A stretch of 12,806 nt of DNA, taken from DATDUW01 sp035290185 (lineage in GTDB: Bacteria; Patescibacteriota; Patescibacteriia; UBA9934; GWF2-40-263). Of this stretch, positions 1-4,850 are shown piece by piece. Under the pieces are notes generated by a model. It did no database searches. It had not been told where the DNA came from and worked only from the letters and a program-made list of their open reading frames with translations. The stretch covers positions 1 through 12,806 of the forward strand of contig DATDUW010000028.1 of NCBI GenBank assembly GCA_035290185.1. The letters run 5' to 3'. Position 1 is the first letter of the stretch. Each line of letters begins with the position of its first letter. Made by a program: the position numbers and the translations under genes.

Positions 1-160
1 GAGTCGCCAGGTTCGATACGGAAAAGGTTTTGAGATACGGCCAAATGGCCGGATCGACATCCATTGTCTCCTCTTCTTCCTGACTTGCAAGAACCATCGT
101 CGGCGACAGCAGAAACCCTGCCAGGATCGCCACAACAAACATCAAGATTTTCTGTCTCAT
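1..160 (-). CDS. Secreted or membrane-anchored protein, N-terminal part only (runs off the window)
   Basis: The minus strand opens at an ATG (158-160) preceded by a strong SD-like AGGAGAGG about six bases upstream, so the start is well supported. The 53 visible residues begin with a textbook signal peptide: a basic start (MRQK), a hydrophobic stretch at about residues 5-18, and a likely signal peptidase I site after VLA (residues 23-25). An acidic stretch SQEEEE and DVDPAIWPYLKTF follow. The protein is therefore probably exported across the cytoplasmic membrane. Too little remains to assign a family. It lies downstream of the NUDIX gene on the same strand, but a terminator-like hairpin stands between them. 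Identification as a real gene is confident; function is unknown. Confidence 0.8.
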   Translation of the reverse strand, partial: MRQKILMFVVAILAGFLLSPTMVLASQEEEETMDVDPAIWPYLKTFSVSNLAT

Positions 161-188
161 TTTTTTATCCTCTCCTCTTTCGAAATTG

Positions 189-231
189 AAAAAGACCACG
201 CAAGCGCAAGGATCTTAGGACGCGTGTGGTC
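189..231 (-). terminator. Intrinsic terminator after the NUDIX gene
   Basis: Read on the minus strand, GACCAC (226-231) pairs with GTGGTC (194-199), with two further G-C pairs across a two-base bulge. The stem is followed directly by five T residues (complement of 189-193). It lies 22 bases past the NUDIX stop and would end the protease-NUDIX transcript. CAAGCG (201-206) can instead pair with CGCTTG (231-236), so two exclusive folds are possible. The loop is long, which lowers confidence. Confidence 0.55.
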
Positions 232-253
232 GCTTGTCAAAAATCTCCTCCCC

Positions 254-793
254 CTATTCCTTCTTTCCGTACGTACGCACGCGCATGAGTGCTTGGCGAA
301 TAATAGGTTTAAGATCAGGATAAAAAGATTTCTGGGACACCTCGCGCAAAGGAATCCATGCAGCTTCCTGAATATGTTCAGAAGCCTGAGGAAAAAGATT
401 GGCACCGACCGGGGCCAAAAAAAGAAAATAATGGATGTCTTTATGAACGAGTGCTCCCTTGCGGACAAAACGGTCGCGAAACCAGATAGCGATCTGCCCC
501 AGAGGTTCAAGAAGTTGAATTTGATCCAGACCCAGCTCTTCCATTGTCTCACGCGCTGCCGCCTCTTCCATGGTTTCTCCCGGTTCCACATGTCCTTTTG
601 GAAACGTCCATTTCCCGTAGGAGTCCTTCATCATGGCAAAAAAAAGACCTTCTTCTGTCTGTTTAAAGACGAATCCACCAGCAGAAATCTCTCGCGTTGG
701 ACGCTGGCGCCGACGCGAGACTTTCCGACGCATTCTCTTGTACGAACGACGTTGGCCGGAAACAATTTTTCTTTTCTCTTCGGAAGGAGACAT
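254..793 (-). CDS. NUDIX hydrolase (MutT / dinucleoside polyphosphate hydrolase type)
   Basis: NUDIX enzymes hydrolyse nucleoside diphosphates linked to another group X. A complete Nudix box is visible at residues 67-89 (G-x5-E-x7-RE-x-x-EE-x-GL), with metal-binding glutamates in RETMEE; the one soft position is Thr83 where a hydrophobic residue is usual. The preceding KWTFPKGHVEPGET resembles Ap4A/Ap6A hydrolases more than classical MutT, but substrate cannot be fixed from sequence. Residues 1-35 form a very basic tail (QRRSYKRMRRKVSRRRQR) that might bind nucleic acid. I chose the ATG at 793 (179 residues), seven bases past the protease stop. An upstream in-frame TTG at 844 would overlap the protease gene by 44 bases, and neither start has a clear SD. 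It is probably co-transcribed with the protease. Confidence 0.85.
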   Translation of the reverse strand: MSPSEEKRKIVSGQRRSYKRMRRKVSRRRQRPTREISAGGFVFKQTEEGLFFAMMKDSYGKWTFPKGHVEPGETMEEAAARETMEELGLDQIQLLEPLGQIAIWFRDRFVRKGALVHKDIHYFLFLAPVGANLFPQASEHIQEAAWIPLREVSQKSFYPDLKPIIRQALMRVRTYGKKE

Positions 794-800
794 AGACGTC

Positions 801-2051
801 TTAAAATTTGTCCATGCCAACGATCGTTCCCATAAGGAGTTCAAGAGCCTTGTTCATCTGGGGATCTCTACCAACCTTCATGTCCTCTTCCGTCCATTCA
901 ACCGTAACGTCCGGTTCGATGCCAATCTCATTGATCGACCGTCCTTTAGGCGTGAGCCACTCCGCTTCCGTAATTTTGATGGCGGAACCATCCGGAAGCT
1001 CGCTATAATCCTGAACCGATCCTTTTCCGAAGGTCTGTGTTCCAATCAAGGTGGCAAGCCCATAGTCCTGCAAAGCACCTGATACGATTTCTGAAGCCGA
1101 AGCGGATCCGCCGTTCACGAGAACCATGGTAGGAATCTGGGCGAGTCGTTCCGAGCCGGAACCGGTATAAACGCGCTGATTGCCTTGGGATTTCTCCAGG
1201 ACGACCGGTTGGGGTCCGATCCAGGCCGATGCAATGTCAATGGCGGCCGTGAGCAACCCGCCCGGGTCTCCGCGCAGGTCCAAAATCACGCCTTTTGCCC
1301 CGCTGTTCAAAATTTCGTTTACGGCGTTTACAAAGAGCGATGGGGTCTCATCATTAAACATCGCGATGCGAATAACCGCCACGCCATCCGGGCGCATTTC
1401 ATAAACAAGACTGTCCACAGTAATCGTATCGCGTACCACGGAGAAATTCTGTGGTTCTTTCCACCCTTCTCGAAAAAGAGAAAAAACCACCGTCGTCCCC
1501 CGTGCCCCGCGAATAAGAAAAACCGCTTCTTCCACACTCATTCCATCCGTGGCCTTTCCGTCAATGGCCAGAATGAAATCCCCTGTTTTTAACCCAGCCT
1601 GTTCAGCCGGACTTCCGGAAAGCGGAGCCACAATTTGCAGCTGTTTGTCTTTAATGCCGATTTCCGCTCCGATCCCTTCAAAGGACCCCGAAAGGTCTTG
1701 TTGAAATTCCTTGGCCTCCTTTGGATCGAAAAAAACCGTGTAGGGATCGCCCAAAGAAGCAAACATCCCTTTCAATGATCCGTAAAAAAGCTCCTTATCG
1801 GAAACGGGTTGGTGATAAAATCGGTCTTTAACTGCGTTCCAAACGTCCCAGTACAAACCAAAATCCACGTCTTCAGCAAGATGGTCTGAGACAATATCCT
1901 GGCCCGTGACTTGACCCTCGCCAATCGGTACGGCCGCCCGACGGCCTTGTTGACGACCAATAAAAAGCCCGCTGGTAAAGGAGACGAAAACAAACAGAAG
2001 AGTCGTTAATACAATGAGACTCTTAGAAAAGGGATAGCGGATGTTGGACAT
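801..2051 (-). CDS. S41 carboxy-terminal processing protease (CtpA/Prc family)
   Basis: This 416-residue protein is a serine protease that trims or degrades exported proteins from their C-termini. Residues 1-12 are cytoplasmic and 11-32 form one membrane anchor, placing the enzyme on the outer face of the membrane. A PDZ domain spans about 120-200 (SGSFEGIGAEIG to the GARGTTVVF segment). The S41 domain follows: DLRGDPGG at 258-265, catalytic Ser318 in GGSASASE, Lys343 in TFGKGSVQ and Gln347. The 25-residue Ser-Lys spacing matches Prc and CtpB. SLGDPYTVFF (99-108) is the usual cap-region motif. Length and architecture are complete. The ATG at 2051 has no evident SD; a promoter just upstream suggests a very short leader. 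NUDIX follows after a short gap, so both likely share a transcript. Confidence 0.93.
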   Translation of the reverse strand: MSNIRYPFSKSLIVLTTLLFVFVSFTSGLFIGRQQGRRAAVPIGEGQVTGQDIVSDHLAEDVDFGLYWDVWNAVKDRFYHQPVSDKELFYGSLKGMFASLGDPYTVFFDPKEAKEFQQDLSGSFEGIGAEIGIKDKQLQIVAPLSGSPAEQAGLKTGDFILAIDGKATDGMSVEEAVFLIRGARGTTVVFSLFREGWKEPQNFSVVRDTITVDSLVYEMRPDGVAVIRIAMFNDETPSLFVNAVNEILNSGAKGVILDLRGDPGGLLTAAIDIASAWIGPQPVVLEKSQGNQRVYTGSGSERLAQIPTMVLVNGGSASASEIVSGALQDYGLATLIGTQTFGKGSVQDYSELPDGSAIKITEAEWLTPKGRSINEIGIEPDVTVEWTEEDMKVGRDPQMNKALELLMGTIVGMDKF

Positions 2052-2060
2052 ACGTTTCTA

Positions 2061-2089
2061 AGAATACGCGAGGATGAAAATTCTCACAA
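2061..2089 (-). promoter_or_regulatory. Putative sigma70-type promoter for the protease-NUDIX operon
   Basis: On the minus strand TTGTGA (2084-2089) and TATTCT (2061-2066) are separated by 17 bases, matching the consensus at four positions each. Transcription would start near 2054, leaving about three bases before the protease ATG, so the message would be almost leaderless. This agrees with the lack of an SD. Confidence 0.45.
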
Positions 2090-2118
2090 GGAGAAAAAGA
2101 TGATTCAACGAAAAATTT

Positions 2119-2146
2119 TTGACAAAAAAAGAAAAAAAGGTAAACT
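2119..2146 (+). promoter_or_regulatory. Putative sigma70-type promoter for the 2196 gene
   Basis: A perfect -35 TTGACA (2119-2124) and a -10 TAAACT (2141-2146) are separated by 16 A-rich bases. Transcription would begin near 2153, giving a leader of about 43 bases. This leader contains an AAAGGG SD-like run (2184-2189) six bases before the ATG at 2196. Confidence 0.6.
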
Positions 2147-2195
2147 CCCCTTATCGAAGTCCTTTTGTGGTGAGACAAAATAGAAAGGGTTTGAA

Positions 2196-2525
2196 ATGAA
2201 GGAAAAGAAAGACCTGGCAGCTCTCCTCTTTCGTGTCCTGACTTTTGGAAACGAGGAATTGATGGCCCTGAACAGCTGGTCCTCGCTCCTTTTTCAGGGA
2301 GAGGAAAACCTACGGCAAGGGGGGATTCACACTGAACTCTGTCGGGGCATGGTTTTGTTCACCGTCGGTGAGATCGTCATCGGGTTCGGAAGAACGCGCG
2401 AGCGGCTTGGTCTTGAAGAGATGAAAATTCTCTTCGAGGGAAAAGATCACTTCATCAATAGCACTAAGCTCATTGATGCGCAACGGTTGTTTGCAGACAT
2501 TGTGAACATCCTACCCACCGGTTGA
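2196..2525 (+). CDS. Uncharacterised 109-residue protein
   Basis: I do not recognise this protein. It is 109 residues, begins MKEKKDLAALLFRVL and ends DAQRLFADIVNILPTG. It has no signal peptide and no convincing membrane segment, although LCRGMVLFTVGEIVIGFG (about 48-65) is hydrophobic enough to be a buried strand pair. The rest looks mixed helical and soluble. That it is a real gene is supported by context rather than homology: a good promoter (2119-2146), an SD-like AAAGGG at correct spacing, and a hairpin terminator 21 bases after the stop. It therefore appears to be a single-gene transcript. Its terminator abuts what looks like the ancestral end of uvrA, so it may be uvrA's original convergent neighbour. 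Confidence 0.65.
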   Translation: MKEKKDLAALLFRVLTFGNEELMALNSWSSLLFQGEENLRQGGIHTELCRGMVLFTVGEIVIGFGRTRERLGLEEMKILFEGKDHFINSTKLIDAQRLFADIVNILPTG

Positions 2526-2545
2526 TTCTTTGCCATCTCTCTTCT

Positions 2546-2576
2546 GAGGCGTCCCAGACGGACGTTCTCTTTTTTT
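2546..2576 (+). terminator. Intrinsic terminator of the 2196 gene
   Basis: CGTCC (2550-2554) pairs with GGACG (2560-2564) around the loop CAGAC. The stem is extended by GAG (2546-2548) with CTC (2567-2569) across a small bulge, and seven T residues follow (2570-2576). This is a conventional rho-independent terminator for the plus strand. Confidence 0.7.
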
Positions 2577-2628
2577 AAATCAAAATTCTCCTCAAATACT
2601 CTCCCGTAGGGCTCCCCGCATGCATGGC
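2575..2628 (-). pseudogene. uvrA: Relic of a uvrA 3' end (ancestral C-terminus and stop)
   Basis: Read on the minus strand in the uvrA frame, this piece encodes AMHAGSPTGEYLR followed by RILI and a TAA stop (2575-2577). The first 13 residues are identical to those near the end of the intact UvrA, which continues KVLK-stop instead. The only two base differences in the shared 40 bp (2611 versus 4883, 2626 versus 4898) are synonymous third positions (AGC/AGT for Ser, GCC/GCT for Ala). Homology stops abruptly at 2628. The simplest reading is that uvrA once ended here and was separated from this end by an insertion or replacement. Confidence 0.75.
2589..2628 (+). repeat. 40-bp direct repeat, left copy (att-like)
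   Basis: This copy matches 4861-4900 at 38 of 40 positions in the same orientation. It begins TCCTCAAATACTCTCCCGTA and ends GCATGCATGGC. It marks the left boundary of the segment carrying the 703-residue protein gene. Confidence 0.9.
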
Positions 2629-2706
2629 GAGAGAGACGGGAGTGTTGTAATGTCGTTCTGAATACAATAAACTCTCGGATATCTTAAGCCAATTTCATAA
2701 AGGTCT

Positions 2707-4818
2707 ATGAGAGAATGGCCAGTGGATGAAAAAATGAATTTGGGTGATGCGGAAATAACTCGGGTGGCTTTTGAAAAATCAGACCATTTTATTGCTGATC
2801 TCCGACCAAAAACAGAGACCTTTTTGGATTGCATCCCAGCAGAGCAAATTGAGACTGATGCGGTCTATGTTGCCAAAATGCGAGGAATTTTTCAGTCGAC
2901 AAAAACACCTTTTTTAGAAAGACAAAAACAACGCGCAAAAGTCCTTGAATGCATTTTGATTGGACACATAGAACTGAGCGAATGGCTTGGTGAAGGCGTC
3001 TCTACCTTTCTGCCAACAGAATACGACGACTTCCACAACAGGATTGACCTGATTGTTGAAATACCCACGAATGAAATGGATTCTGTTCTTTTGGCGGCAG
3101 ATCTTACCTATTCCCAAACGGAACAGAATATAGTGAAAAAGCTCGAAGAGCTCAAGCGAGATCTTACGGCAGGAAGAGGAAAAACTGTCAAATATTTTTC
3201 GTCTGAAATGACGGATAAACGGGGAATCCAACAACGGATTCCGGGGGTAGTCATCATCATCGACCCAAAAACAATGGATGAACTTACGCGACTGTGGGTA
3301 CAAAAAAACAAAAAAGATCTTGAAACTCACCCCATTCAATACATAATACTGGAACAAATTTTGATGCAGCTTGACGTCTTCCAGGCTTTCACGAAATCCA
3401 CACATCCCGATCTTGCAAAACAAATGGCCGAAGTCAAAGACTCCATCTGTGAACGGTTGAAGGAAGATCGTTATCAAAATCTCTCCTTAGATGCTATCCG
3501 TCGCCATCCGTCGCTCAGATTGTTCAAGGAACTCCTTGAACGCGTTTTTTTGCAGGCTTACCGCGAAATCAAAGGACATCATCTCCGATTGGCCGATTTG
3601 GCGTGGGAGCAACTACCGCAAGCCACGATTCTCGAAGAAGAGGCATGGATGCCACAGGCGGAGGAACGCCGAGGAAGCACACGTGAGCTGCCTCAAATTC
3701 GGCTCGCAGATTTGCTTCAAGAATTGCGCGGAATGCCGAATGGAGACAAAATATCGTGGGATCGTATTACTCGCATAGCTGCTCGTAGAAGCAATCCTGG
3801 AGAACTTATCCAAGATAAGACGACGGGACAGATATTTCTTTTGACAAGGCTCGCCGAAGCCATACGGATGGAGATTGCCAAAACCCAAGAACTTCCCTCC
3901 CCTCCTCCCGGATCTTTAACTAATGACGGACTCACCAAAGAATTGCAGACGCAACAAATTGCTATTAAGCCCTTGACGGTGCGTCGCCTCGCCGTGCTGC
4001 TGGCACGCGAGACAAATGAAACTCCCGCCCAAACCACCTATCGCGCTTCGAATAACCGCCCTCGTACGTTCTATTCTCCCCAACTCGTTCAGCGTGTCAT
4101 CAGATGGTGTCTTGCACATCACGACAAACACATTGACCGTGCCGTGGTCCCATTCGATCCGACCTGGGTTTCTCTTCGTGAACTCTCCAACGAATTCGAG
4201 AAAGAAATGAGTGCTGCCTCCGTGCGCAGGGAGTGGAACGGCCATATCGACTCCATCACCTATATGCGGGATGCGGACGGAAATATTTATGGTCGATGTT
4301 CGCCGCAAACAGCAGAAACCATTCGACAAAATTTACAAAAAAAGATTGAGGTGTTGGAACCTCAAAAAGACGAACTGACCTTGCCTCAACTCGCTTTGAA
4401 AGCAGGTCTAACGAAAAAAGTGGTAAAAAGATTGATGAAGCAAACCGTGGCAGATAATCCTACGACGGAATACTGCGCCCGCCGAAGACCTAAATACGGC
4501 AGAACGGAGTGGTATTATTTTGCCAATGCCCTCAAGGTTGTTGAGGAAGAATCAGCATATCGTAGGACTCTTCTTTCACCACAGCTTGGAGAAAAATCCA
4601 TTTATCAAATAACGGAAGCCGTAAAACAACACGCCAACCCTAGGGCCAACAATCACACGCTGGCTAAACATATACAACACGTCCTTCTCAACCACTCCGA
4701 CTGGATGCACAAACGCCTTGTGCCGGACGGCAACGTCTATGCCTATTATAGCCCAGAAATGGAGCGGGAGCTTATTCGATTAGAATCAGAAAGACTACTC
4801 GCCCAGGCTGAATCATAA
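2707..4818 (+). CDS. Uncharacterised 703-residue protein: possible nuclease-fold N-terminus plus repeated HTH-like modules
   Basis: Function unknown. Residues about 75-250 form an alpha/beta domain: TEYDDFHNRIDLIVE (104-118), the strand LLAADLTYS (128-136), a lysine-rich helix (NIVKKLEELKRDL), VKYF, then IPGVVIIIDPKTMDELTRLW. The order D114, D132-x-T134, K144/K145 recalls a degenerate PD-(D/E)XK nuclease core, and I remember similar uncharacterised proteins in CPR genomes; both points are unverified. The C-terminal half seems to hold about five divergent modules (near 331-390, 423-467, 488-543, 557-613, 630-691). Each starts with a helix such as LTVRRLAVLL or LTLPQLALKAG and most end with an aromatic/SP element and helix (FYSPQLVQRVIR, CSPQTAETIR, YYSPEMERELIR), suggesting tandem winged-HTH units that bind DNA. 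No membrane segment or signal. AAAGG five bases upstream supports the ATG. It lies between uvrA 3'-end repeats. Confidence 0.75.
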   Translation: MREWPVDEKMNLGDAEITRVAFEKSDHFIADLRPKTETFLDCIPAEQIETDAVYVAKMRGIFQSTKTPFLERQKQRAKVLECILIGHIELSEWLGEGVSTFLPTEYDDFHNRIDLIVEIPTNEMDSVLLAADLTYSQTEQNIVKKLEELKRDLTAGRGKTVKYFSSEMTDKRGIQQRIPGVVIIIDPKTMDELTRLWVQKNKKDLETHPIQYIILEQILMQLDVFQAFTKSTHPDLAKQMAEVKDSICERLKEDRYQNLSLDAIRRHPSLRLFKELLERVFLQAYREIKGHHLRLADLAWEQLPQATILEEEAWMPQAEERRGSTRELPQIRLADLLQELRGMPNGDKISWDRITRIAARRSNPGELIQDKTTGQIFLLTRLAEAIRMEIAKTQELPSPPPGSLTNDGLTKELQTQQIAIKPLTVRRLAVLLARETNETPAQTTYRASNNRPRTFYSPQLVQRVIRWCLAHHDKHIDRAVVPFDPTWVSLRELSNEFEKEMSAASVRREWNGHIDSITYMRDADGNIYGRCSPQTAETIRQNLQKKIEVLEPQKDELTLPQLALKAGLTKKVVKRLMKQTVADNPTTEYCARRRPKYGRTEWYYFANALKVVEEESAYRRTLLSPQLGEKSIYQITEAVKQHANPRANNHTLAKHIQHVLLNHSDWMHKRLVPDGNVYAYYSPEMERELIRLESERLLAQAES

Positions 4819-4827
4819 AAAAATCTT

Positions 4828-4850
4828 GTGAGACAATTCGACGCTCTCAT
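4828..4850 (-). terminator. Weak terminator candidate at the end of uvrA
   Basis: On the minus strand TGAGA pairs with TCTCA (4829-4833 with 4845-4849) around an 11-base loop, and a run of seven T residues lies a few bases beyond (complement of 4817-4823). The stem overlaps the uvrA stop and is only five pairs, so this is tentative. The convergent gap between the two genes is 28 bases. Confidence 0.35.

Noticed and set aside
224..835. Long plus-strand ORF opposite the NUDIX gene
   Set aside because: It is a mirror of the NUDIX coding strand, has no recognisable domain or SD, and the minus-strand frame carries a full Nudix box.
794..844. Upstream TTG start giving the NUDIX protein 17 extra residues
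   Set aside because: It would overlap the protease 3' end by 44 bases and has no SD; the ATG at 793 follows the protease stop by seven bases.
3491..4329. Several ORFs of 90-140 codons overlapping the 703-residue gene
   Set aside because: They lie in other frames of one continuous long ORF that has consistent codon structure and internal repeats.
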